DNA of 20,150 nt, from the NCBI GenBank assembly GCA_002307055.1, contig DBTM01000044.1, forward strand, positions 41,579 to 61,728, in the 5' to 3' direction. The DNA comes from Clostridiales bacterium UBA1316. Its GTDB lineage: Bacteria > Bacillota > Clostridia > Oscillospirales > Oscillospiraceae. The notes under the pieces were generated by a model. It was not told the DNA's origin, did not search any database, and saw only the letters and a list, made by a program, of their open reading frames with translations. Position 1 is the first letter of the stretch; the number at the start of each line of letters is the position of its first letter. Position numbers and translations under genes: made by a program. This document shows, piece by piece, positions 7,000 to 13,524 of this stretch.

Positions 7000-7824
7000 A
7001 TGAACCACAACTTTGGAAGTACGATAAAAGCACTGCGCACAGAACGCGGTTTGACGCAAGAACAGCTTGCCGGGCGAGTGAATGTGTCCGCTCCTGCTGT
7101 AAGCAAATGGGAACGCGGCGAGGCGTATCCCGATTTCACGCTGATACCCGCGCTGGCGGGGGAACTTGGCGTGTCCACCGATAGACTGTTCGGGCTTCAC
7201 CAAACTCCTGAGAGCATTTACTACAACAAAGCCTACGACAGCGAGGAGTATTATTGGGGTGTGGAACCATCCACGATGTGCTACGAGGTTCTGCGTTACT
7301 TGCCGCCGACACGACCGTTGAAGTTGCTCGAGATTGGATGCGGTGAGGGCAAGGACGCTGTTTTCTTCGCCCGTTGCGGTTACATCGTAAGCGCATTCGA
7401 TTTGACAGAGGCGGGGATTGAGAAGACGCGTCTACTTGCGGAGAAAGCGCGAGTTACCGTGAACACCTTCACCGCAAACCTTTTGCATTATCGCCTGACC
7501 GAGAACTATGACATTCTGTACTCAAGCGGTGTGTTCCCGTTCATCAAGCCTGATATACGCGCCGAAATTATGGAAAATTACAAGGCGCACGTCAATGAAT
7601 GCGGTCTGGTGGCATTTCAAACGTTCGTAAAGAAACCTTTCATCTACCGCGACCCTGCAAAAACTAACAACTACACTTGGAAGTCCGGTGAATTGTTCAC
7701 TTACTTCCACGATTGGTATATTGAAAACTGCTGTGAGTATGTTTTTGACTGCGCTTCCCCCGGCGAACCGCATAAGCACGCGGCAAATCGGCTGTTTGCC
7801 AGAAACATCAAGGAACTACGCTAA
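7000..7824 (+). CDS. XRE-type HTH / class I SAM methyltransferase fusion
   Basis: A 274-residue protein with two parts. Residues about 6-64 are a Cro/CI-type helix-turn-helix (IKALRTERGLTQEQLAGRV, then SAPAVSKWERGEAYPD). Residues about 80-270 are a class I methyltransferase: motif I LLEIGCGEGKD at 109-119, acidic strand end AFD at 132-134, then DILYSSGVFPFIKP. The methyltransferase half resembles the TehB/tellurite-resistance-like group seen fused to HTH domains in Clostridia. Ribosome site GGAGG and an extended -10 promoter precede it. It is the only gene between the two tRNA-Gly repeat copies, and its codon and base use look less GC-biased at third positions than its left neighbours, which fits transfer. 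Substrate unknown; it may methylate a small molecule and sense its own need for expression. Confidence 0.87.
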   Translation: MNHNFGSTIKALRTERGLTQEQLAGRVNVSAPAVSKWERGEAYPDFTLIPALAGELGVSTDRLFGLHQTPESIYYNKAYDSEEYYWGVEPSTMCYEVLRYLPPTRPLKLLEIGCGEGKDAVFFARCGYIVSAFDLTEAGIEKTRLLAEKARVTVNTFTANLLHYRLTENYDILYSSGVFPFIKPDIRAEIMENYKAHVNECGLVAFQTFVKKPFIYRDPAKTNNYTWKSGELFTYFHDWYIENCCEYVFDCASPGEPHKHAANRLFARNIKELR

Positions 7825-7921
7825 CTGTCAAGATGCCTAAGCATTAGGTTTGTCAATGATATGATATAAGGGTCGGTTCCCTGTCTTAAACAGTCCGCCT
7901 AGTGTTGCTGCATTCTTTAAC

Positions 7922-7969
7922 GCTTCCCAAGCTAAACATGCGCTTCCGATTCCCGTATCCCGCTCCAAA
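7922..7969 (+). pseudogene. tRNA-Gly 3' fragment (attR-like repeat copy 2)
   Basis: Matches the tRNA-Gly gene from the anticodon stem to past CCA (46/48). The D arm and 5' acceptor strand are absent, and the GG-to-CT change breaks the T stem, so it cannot make a tRNA. It ends directly against a strong hairpin, as expected if the native downstream flank was displaced by an insertion. Confidence 0.85.
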
Positions 7970-8003
7970 AAGGCTCAGGTATTTGCATAATACCTGAGCC
8001 TTT
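7969..8003 (-). terminator. Rho-independent terminator for the MraY-like gene
   Basis: A perfect 15-bp stem (7969-7983 with 7989-8003) and a 5-base loop. On the minus strand it is followed by five T residues and lies about 20 bases after the MraY-like stop. It may also stop plus-strand transcripts from the methyltransferase gene. Confidence 0.8.
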
Positions 8004-8023
8004 CATATTTTAACCTTTCGCGT

Positions 8024-8992
8024 TTACATATAGCAAATAATTAAAACGGTGACAACTGAAATAATAATCTGCGTGATTGTGAAGCGGAATATCGTCTGGG
8101 TATTTGACCAATGGAGATTTTTTCGGACATGGTCATGGATCGGCGTGCGGGTTTTTTTGAAGAATTCGACTTTGAAAAACCGTAAGAAAAATATCTTGAT
8201 CAGCCCCGGCAGTCCATCGAAAATTAAAATAAACGCGAGTGGTATATAAAGCAGCGGGCTTTGCGTCTTCAAGATGCAGATAGCGATAAACACCCCAATG
8301 GCTCTCGAACCTGCGTCCCCCATCATGAGCATACTGGGTTCGGCGTTGATCCACAAATAAGCCATGATGCTGAAAATCATAATCATGATGGCTTTATTGA
8401 TATAGACATCATTGGATTTCAATGCCAGTATCAGCGCAATCGATGTCAAAGTCACGATCGACAGTGTTCCGGCAAAACCGTCAATACCGTCCGAGCAGTT
8501 GGTGACATTGATGGAAACCCAGATGAGAATGGTCGCCAATATGATAAACAGGGGTTTATTAACCATAACGGGGTTATTGATAAACAGCAGATTGACCTCA
8601 GTCCCGCTGAAATTAGCATAGGTAAAGGCGGTCATGAATGAAATCAAAAAATCGATGATACCCTTGGTGTATTGCCCCCAGGGCTTTGATGAACGATCGT
8701 CCAAAAAACCCGAGAGCATTGCGGCAAAAATTAATATAAAATAAATGACAAGCTCCGGCGTGATGGGTATAAACAGCAAAGAAACCGCAATAAAAATCAA
8801 AACAATTATAATTCCGGCGCCGCGCGGCTTACCTGCGGATTGCCTGCCGTTGTAAGCAAAGTCTCTCCCGCCGTCTCTTGGCAGGAGATTTCGCATTGCC
8901 CGCAGCAATACGCTTGTACCAAAAAACGCAAATAGGATGGCGGCTATAATAACCCATTTTTCATCTTTTATCTGCATCATAAAATCAGCCAT
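8024..8992 (-). CDS. MraY-family phospho-sugar transferase, divergent paralogue
   Basis: An integral membrane protein of 322 residues with about ten hydrophobic segments, in the family that moves phospho-sugars onto undecaprenyl phosphate (MraY, WecA, TagO). Family landmarks are LSGFLDDRSSK (93-103, Asp98/Asp99), NCSDGIDGFAG (165-175), LMMGDAGS (222-229) and a C-terminal PIHDHVRKNLHWS (284-296). The last two point to MraY rather than WecA/TagO, but SAGKPRGAG (52-60) departs from the usual KAGTPTMGG and the histidine motif is HDH rather than HHH. It is not in a cell-division cluster, is preceded by its own promoter and ends in a strong terminator. It may be a second MraY or an enzyme for another lipid-linked polymer. 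Confidence 0.82.
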   Translation of the reverse strand: MADFMMQIKDEKWVIIAAILFAFFGTSVLLRAMRNLLPRDGGRDFAYNGRQSAGKPRGAGIIIVLIFIAVSLLFIPITPELVIYFILIFAAMLSGFLDDRSSKPWGQYTKGIIDFLISFMTAFTYANFSGTEVNLLFINNPVMVNKPLFIILATILIWVSINVTNCSDGIDGFAGTLSIVTLTSIALILALKSNDVYINKAIMIMIFSIMAYLWINAEPSMLMMGDAGSRAIGVFIAICILKTQSPLLYIPLAFILIFDGLPGLIKIFFLRFFKVEFFKKTRTPIHDHVRKNLHWSNTQTIFRFTITQIIISVVTVLIICYM

Positions 8993-9028
8993 TTCGTTTC
9001 CCCTGTAAGCAAATAATAAAGCTTGTCC

Positions 9029-9057
9029 ATCTTACCACTATAGCTCTCGCATGGCAA
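9029..9057 (-). promoter_or_regulatory. Promoter of the MraY-like gene
   Basis: Minus strand TTGCCA (9052-9057), 17-base spacer, TAAGAT (9029-9034). The start near 9022 gives a leader of about 30 bases with AGGGGAAA before the ATG at 8990-8992. Confidence 0.65.
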
Positions 9058-9169
9058 TAATTTTTATGATAATGAACAGCGGCGCGCATAAAGAATTCGG
9101 GTATTGACGCAATGCCTGAGTCCCAGTTATTTTTCTCTAATGCGGCAAGAACTTTTTGCTCTGTATTTA

Positions 9170-10879
9170 TTACGTTACGGCAACCTTTTCAATAAATATT
9201 TTTACAAGGCTGGGGTCAAACTGAGTACCGGAGCATTTCGTTATTTCTTTTATCGCCTCTGCATTACTCAATACTTTTTTATATGCACGTTCGCTCGTCA
9301 TAGCATCGTATGAATCTGCGATAGCAAGCATCCTTGCATGCATTGAAATCGCTTCACCTTTGAGTCCCTGAGGATATCCGGTTCCATCCCATTTTTCGTG
9401 ATGCTGAAGAACCTGCTCGGAAATCTCCGAAAATTCATTTATTGAGTTTAAAATCCTGCATCCGATCTCAGGATGCCTTTTAATTTCTTCAAACTCTGCA
9501 TTGCTTAATTTTCCGGCCTTATTCAATATCTTCTCTGCTATTCCTATTTTGCCTATATCATGCATCAGCCCTGCCAATTTGATCAGCTTTACATCATCTT
9601 TACATAACCCCATTTTTATTGCAAGAACCTCACAAATACTGCTGACTCTTTTTGAATGAAGCATCTCTCTCGCACTTTTTCCATAAAGTGCATTTATTAC
9701 CAAGTCTATCGTTTTAATTCTCATTTTATAACCCTCGTGTAGCTTCTGCTTATACATACTGTTTTCAGCTTCTCGAACGATATCTTGAAGATGTTGTTTC
9801 GCGTCAGTTTTTGTCTTAATTCCGAATGAAAGTGAGATACTGATATTATTTATTTTTTGTTTTTGCAAATCATTCTGGATTCTGCCAAGAATTTCTTCAG
9901 CCTCAACAGCGCATGTGTTCGGTAATACGATTACAAACTCATCTCCGCCGACTCTTGCAATAATGTCCTCTATTCTGCACCCGTTGACAAAAGTCTGCGT
10001 TGCTTTATTAAGAACCTCATCTCCGACCTCATGTCCAAAAGAATCATTAATAAGCTTGAGCCCATTGACATCACTCATAATAATACTTATAGGGAGATTC
10101 TCTTTTTTATCAATGTTCATAAGCTCTTCTTCATAGAATCTTCGGTTGTATAAGCCTGTGAGTTCATCATGATAACTTAAGTATTCAATCTTTTTATACC
10201 TTTTCGATTTTTCAGTATAATCTCTAAAAACCACTACCACGCCTATCGTCTTACCCTCAGCATCCGACACAGGTGCAATACTGTTTTCTATTAGAGTTTC
10301 TCTGCCGTCTTTTGACATTAATATAGTATGGTTTGCAAGTTGATGAATTTTCCCATTGATCATTACCTCTTTAATATTATCTTCATGCTTTCTCCTTGTT
10401 TGTTCATTCACAATATTAAAAACTTCATAAATTGATTTTCCGACAGCTTCTTTTCTCTGCCAACCTGTAAGCTCTTCGGCTACATCATTGAGAATAACAA
10501 CATTGTAGTCCTTGTCTGAAGAAATTACGGCATCTCCGATGGATATTAATGTTTTTTCCAAAAGCTGCTTTTCATTGAACAGGGATTCCTTCAAAACGTA
10601 TAACTCGACCGTTCTCTTTTCATTCTCTTCATTCTCAAACACCAGTTTTTTATTGGCAAGGGCCAGTTCAAGCAGCTGCTTTTGGCTCTCCTGATCCCGA
10701 AAAGCAAGATCATGATTAACGCTCTGCAATTCGTCAGCCCACTTTTTCTTCTCATCGATCAGTAAAGCTATCTTTTTTTGAGCGCGTGTTAATTCATCTG
10801 CATACTTTTCTTTTTCTTCATTAAGCACAGCTATCTTTTCATTTGCAATTAAAAGCTTGGCAATATTATTATCAATCAT
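9170..10879 (-). CDS. Coiled-coil/PAS/GGDEF/HD-GYP cyclic-di-GMP signalling protein
   Basis: A soluble 569-residue protein with both cyclic-di-GMP synthesis and breakdown domains. Residues about 14-95 are a coiled coil built from four 21-residue repeats. A PAS domain follows (about 105-225). A GGDEF domain (about 230-385) has an intact active motif GGDEF at 311-315 and, five residues before, an RxxD inhibitory site (RIED, 302-305). An HD-GYP domain ends the protein: HDIGK at 440-444 and HHEKWDGTGYP at 493-503, all key residues present. There is no membrane segment. The start three codons upstream (10886-10888) abuts the GGGG ribosome site, so I prefer the ATG at 10877-10879. The gene is clearly AT-richer than the flanking housekeeping genes and has a long structured leader. 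Which activity dominates cannot be told. Confidence 0.93.
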   Translation of the reverse strand: MIDNNIAKLLIANEKIAVLNEEKEKYADELTRAQKKIALLIDEKKKWADELQSVNHDLAFRDQESQKQLLELALANKKLVFENEENEKRTVELYVLKESLFNEKQLLEKTLISIGDAVISSDKDYNVVILNDVAEELTGWQRKEAVGKSIYEVFNIVNEQTRRKHEDNIKEVMINGKIHQLANHTILMSKDGRETLIENSIAPVSDAEGKTIGVVVVFRDYTEKSKRYKKIEYLSYHDELTGLYNRRFYEEELMNIDKKENLPISIIMSDVNGLKLINDSFGHEVGDEVLNKATQTFVNGCRIEDIIARVGGDEFVIVLPNTCAVEAEEILGRIQNDLQKQKINNISISLSFGIKTKTDAKQHLQDIVREAENSMYKQKLHEGYKMRIKTIDLVINALYGKSAREMLHSKRVSSICEVLAIKMGLCKDDVKLIKLAGLMHDIGKIGIAEKILNKAGKLSNAEFEEIKRHPEIGCRILNSINEFSEISEQVLQHHEKWDGTGYPQGLKGEAISMHARMLAIADSYDAMTSERAYKKVLSNAEAIKEITKCSGTQFDPSLVKIFIEKVAVT

Positions 10880-10892
10880 ATAAATCATCCCC

Positions 10893-11100
10893 GTTTTTAT
10901 AAAATACTCTTATTTGACCAGCTCTTTACGAAGGCGTACCCTGCTGGCCTCCTGGCAAGGTATCATAACCTTCCTCCCATTAACCGCCGCGTTTACTGTA
11001 TAGCGAGCAGTATCGGAAAACACCGGGTTATCGCAATTGCCGGGCGTATCAACAGCCGAGCCTGTTGCCCATAAGGGTAACAGGCTCGAATATAATACTT
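10893..11100 (-). promoter_or_regulatory. Structured leader of the c-di-GMP gene, riboswitch-like candidate
   Basis: Read on the minus strand, the 200 bases before the GGDEF/HD-GYP gene form hairpins in series. There is a 14-bp stem (11075-11088 with 11057-11070), a small CGG/CCG loop near 11022, and TACTG/CAGTA (11008-11012 with 10994-10998). AAGGT/ACCTT (10968-10972 with 10957-10961) and GGCCAGC/GCTGGTC (10943-10949 with 10916-10922) follow. Parts recall cobalamin riboswitch elements in order (GGTG...CC, a CGC-containing hairpin loop, GTAA-CGCGG, GCCAGGAGGCC), but the invariant core is altered and the central arm is short. It is not a GEMM-I or class II c-di-GMP aptamer by eye. A regulatory RNA is an inference from structure and position. 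Confidence 0.35.
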
Positions 11101-11304
11101 CTATAACATTCTTAATATATTTTATTACATTACCTGTGTTCTGGATAAGCTGGTTCCCGTCTGCTTCGTATTTAAACATGCAGAATGATAAATCGATCCG
11201 CTATATTCGCAATAAAAAAACAGAACGGCACAAGGTCGAAATAAAGCAGTCTTGGAAACTCTTTCTACCAATCTCATATTTATCATATTTCTACACTACA
11301 GTCG

Positions 11305-11408
11305 TTGAAACTATTTGTAAACGTATTTCTTAAATATTTATTGTTGTATATGTTGTATGTGATATTTTTCGGATTATTTAATACAAATTCGTTTACAAAT
11401 AGTTTCAA
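11305..11408. repeat. 104-base element with 19-bp perfect terminal inverted repeats
   Basis: The 19 bases at 11305-11323 (starting TTGAAACTATTTG) are the exact complement of 11390-11408; with one mismatch the match extends to 24. The 66-base AT-rich interior has no ORF. It could be a miniature transposon or a large cruciform/hairpin; no clear target duplication is seen. Confidence 0.6.
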
Positions 11409-11412
11409 TAAT

Positions 11413-11466
11413 ATATACCCTCTCGGCTCACTGTCGTTCCGTGATCTGTATCCTTCACGGGTATAT
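11413..11466. repeat. Nested dyad upstream of an orphan terminator
   Basis: ATATACCC (11413-11420) pairs with GGGTATAT (11459-11466), and inside it CCGTGA pairs with TCACGG. It lies on the way to the terminator at 11501, so it may be part of an untranslated RNA; evidence is structural only. Confidence 0.4.
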
Positions 11467-11500
11467 AGTTATCGTAATACACTTTCCTTCATTATATAAG

Positions 11501-11535
11501 CCGCCCTGTGCCTTCTTGGTTACGGGGCGGTTTTT
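11501..11535 (+). terminator. Rho-independent terminator without an assigned upstream gene
   Basis: A 10-bp GC-rich stem (11501-11510 with 11521-11530, including G-T pairs), 10-base loop, then TTTTTA. It is oriented on the plus strand but no plus-strand gene precedes it, so it either ends a small RNA or insulates the surface cluster. Confidence 0.75.
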
Positions 11536-11570
11536 ATTTGAACCTGCAGAGCCGGTCCAATAATCAGATA

Positions 11571-11627
11571 AAGTTCATCTGAAGTTCAGATTGCACACAA
11601 TCAGAAAACAGGTTGACCCGCTATACT
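11571..11627 (+). promoter_or_regulatory. Putative activator-dependent promoter with palindromic/direct-repeat box
   Basis: AAGTTCA occurs at 11571-11577 and 11582-11588, 11 bases apart, the one-turn spacing used by OmpR/PhoB-type regulators. The stretch 11577-11591 is also a perfect 15-base palindrome (ATCTGAAGTTCAGAT). TATACT at 11622-11627 is a good -10 but the expected -35 position (near 11599-11604) is poor, as in activated promoters. The start near 11634 leads into AAGGAAGGGG before the ATG at 11662. The cluster's own response regulator is the obvious candidate to bind here; this is inference. Confidence 0.5.
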
Positions 11628-11661
11628 CAGCACATACAGGTCAAGGAAGGGGTCAATAACA

Positions 11662-13476
11662 ATGCACATTAAAAAACTATCAGCGGCAGCCCTAGCGGTT
11701 GCACTCAGCGCTGCAATATTATCCGGCTGCGGCGCAGCCAACAGCAGCACGTCAGCAGGCACAACCAGCACAGCGACCGGTTCGAGTACGTCGGCGTCCG
11801 TCATTGCAGCCACAACGGAAAGTATCCAGGTAAGCATGGACAGCAGCGATTATTATTTTGACTGGCAAGCTGAGATTCATACAACCTTAGATATGAGCAG
11901 CGGCTCGCAGACCATCACAAAAAGCGGTATTTACGAAATTACAGGGACGCTCGCCGACGGAAGCCTCATCGTCGATATCGATAAATCAACAGATAAAGGT
12001 ACGGTGTATCTGATTCTGAATAACACCAATATCACCAGTGCATCGAGCGCGCCGATCTATGTCAAAGACGCAAAAAAAGTTGTGCTCGTACTTGAAAACG
12101 GGACAACAAATACGATCAGCCAAGGCAGCGGCGTCGTTGTCAATTCCGATAATGAACCGAGCGCCGCCATCTTCTCGAAAGCGGACCTGACCATAACCGG
12201 CAGCGGCACACTCAGCGTTACCTCCGATTTTAACGACGGCATCACAAGCAAGGATACCTTGAAGATCACAGACGGCACGCTTGTAATCAATTCTAATAAG
12301 GACGGCATTGTCGGCAAAGACGTTATTGCTGTTGAAAAAGCCGTCATCACGATTACAGCGGGCAAAGACGGTATGCGTTCAACAAACGATACGGACACCG
12401 GGCAGGGAAATATCCTCCTTAAGGACGGCACCTATACAATAACGGCAAACAACGATGCCATCCAGGCTTATGGCCTGCTGCAGGTTGACGGCGGTACCTT
12501 TAATCTGACCTCCGGCGGCGGTTATACCGGCAGCATCAGCGCAAACGTGAATCCCGGCTCGGGCGGTATGGGCAGACCGGATACGGTTACTCAGGCGACG
12601 GAAACAACCGATGCCAGCAGTACGTCGGACAGCAAAAAGGCCTTGAAGGCAACCGGGGGCATTATCATTAACGGCGGTGCGTTTACCATAGCCTCATATG
12701 AGGACTCGGTCAATTCAAGCGGCAATGTCGTCATCAACGGCGGTACCCTGACAATACAGGCTGGAGACGACGCGATTCATTCTGATACCGACGTAACGAT
12801 CAGCGGCGGGACAATTACGATAGCGAACGCCTATGAAGGCATTGAGGGCAAGAACATCACCATTAACAGCGGGGACATTAAAGTCACCTCGTCCGACGAC
12901 GGGATCAATGTTAACGACGCGGCAGGCCTTCTGACAATTACGGGCGGGAATATTTATCTGAACGCCGGCGGCGACGGTTTGGATTCCAATGGCTCTGCCA
13001 AAATGACCGGCGGAACGGTTTACGTGGACGGCCCGACGGACAGCGGCAACGGCGCCATCGATTATGACAAGTCGTTTACCATCAGCGGCGGCACGATCAT
13101 TGCTGCGGGCAGCAGCGGAATGGCGCAGAGCACCGATTCCAGCTCAAGCCAGCCCTCCATCCTGATGTACTATACAGCGGCGCAAGCGGCGGGAACGACC
13201 CTAACGGTTAAAGATGAAAGCGGAAACACGGTGGCTTCGTTTACCCCCGCCAAGCAGTACAGCTCAGCGGCAATCTCAGCCCCCGGTCTGAAAACCGGAC
13301 AGACCTACACCCTTTACAGCGGCGAAACAAAGGTAGTCAACTTCACGCTGTCAGATACCGTGACTTATTTAAGTGAATCCGGTGTGACAGCAAATCAAAG
13401 CGCCATCCCAGGCGGCGGCACTCAAATGGGCGGCGGCGGTCAATTTAACGGCGGCAAACCGGCCGGCAACGGATAA
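11662..13476 (+). CDS. Surface lipoprotein with DUF4353-type beta-helix carbohydrate-binding domain
   Basis: A 604-residue exported lipoprotein. Residues 1-23 are a lipoprotein signal with lipobox LSGC (Cys23 modified), followed by a Ser/Thr-rich linker to about 55. The main part (about 55-480) is a repetitive parallel beta-helix. Strand pairs such as GGTLTIQAG and GGTITIAN alternate with turns containing an acidic residue then Gly or Ala (KDG, NDA, EDS, DDA, DDG, GDG), spaced about 23-30 residues. This matches the DUF4353 family, whose clostridial member Cthe_2159 is reported to bind polysaccharide and calcium. A small beta domain (about 500-570) and a Gly-rich tail end the protein. AAGGAAGGGG precedes the ATG. 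It heads the cluster of envelope genes, suggesting it binds or organises the surface polymer made by the others. Confidence 0.85.
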   Translation: MHIKKLSAAALAVALSAAILSGCGAANSSTSAGTTSTATGSSTSASVIAATTESIQVSMDSSDYYFDWQAEIHTTLDMSSGSQTITKSGIYEITGTLADGSLIVDIDKSTDKGTVYLILNNTNITSASSAPIYVKDAKKVVLVLENGTTNTISQGSGVVVNSDNEPSAAIFSKADLTITGSGTLSVTSDFNDGITSKDTLKITDGTLVINSNKDGIVGKDVIAVEKAVITITAGKDGMRSTNDTDTGQGNILLKDGTYTITANNDAIQAYGLLQVDGGTFNLTSGGGYTGSISANVNPGSGGMGRPDTVTQATETTDASSTSDSKKALKATGGIIINGGAFTIASYEDSVNSSGNVVINGGTLTIQAGDDAIHSDTDVTISGGTITIANAYEGIEGKNITINSGDIKVTSSDDGINVNDAAGLLTITGGNIYLNAGGDGLDSNGSAKMTGGTVYVDGPTDSGNGAIDYDKSFTISGGTIIAAGSSGMAQSTDSSSSQPSILMYYTAAQAAGTTLTVKDESGNTVASFTPAKQYSSAAISAPGLKTGQTYTLYSGETKVVNFTLSDTVTYLSESGVTANQSAIPGGGTQMGGGGQFNGGKPAGNG

Positions 13477-13524
13477 ACGCAGCTGAAGGGCTGCTTGACA
13501 AAAAACAGTACAGGAGGGCTTTAT

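Larger units (their letters stand above)
6688..7969. mobile_element. Candidate remnant of a tRNA-Gly-integrated element
   Basis: The segment is bracketed by a 48-base direct repeat made of the tRNA-Gly 3' end (6688-6735 and 7922-7969, 46/48 identical). This is the geometry left when a tyrosine-recombinase element integrates into a tRNA 3' end: an intact tRNA on one side and a 3' fragment on the other. The cargo is one gene, an HTH-methyltransferase fusion with its own promoter. No integrase is present, so it is either a deletion remnant or a non-autonomous cassette. A simple local tRNA duplication followed by decay is the alternative, though the 5' part of the tRNA is absent from the second copy. 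Confidence 0.45.
10893..11570. other. AT-rich intergenic stretch without a convincing gene
   Basis: Nearly 680 bases between the c-di-GMP gene and the surface-cluster promoter. Short open frames on both strands (10910-11179 minus, 11037-11333 plus) lack ribosome sites and recognisable sequence. It contains the structured leader, an inverted-repeat pair at 11305-11408, a nested dyad at 11413-11466 and a terminator at 11501-11535 with no gene in front of it. The right half is the most AT-rich part of the window. Confidence 0.6.

Noticed and set aside
10910..11179. 89-codon minus-strand frame over the structured leader
   Set aside because: No ribosome site and no family recognised; the same bases form stable hairpins. 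Kept open as an alternative explanation for the leader.
11037..11333. 98-codon plus-strand frame
   Set aside because: No ribosome site, unlikely composition, and it runs into an inverted repeat.
13484..13505. Terminator between the lipoprotein and VTC genes
   Set aside because: Only a 5-bp GCAGC/GCTGC stem followed by mixed sequence; too weak to split the cluster with confidence.
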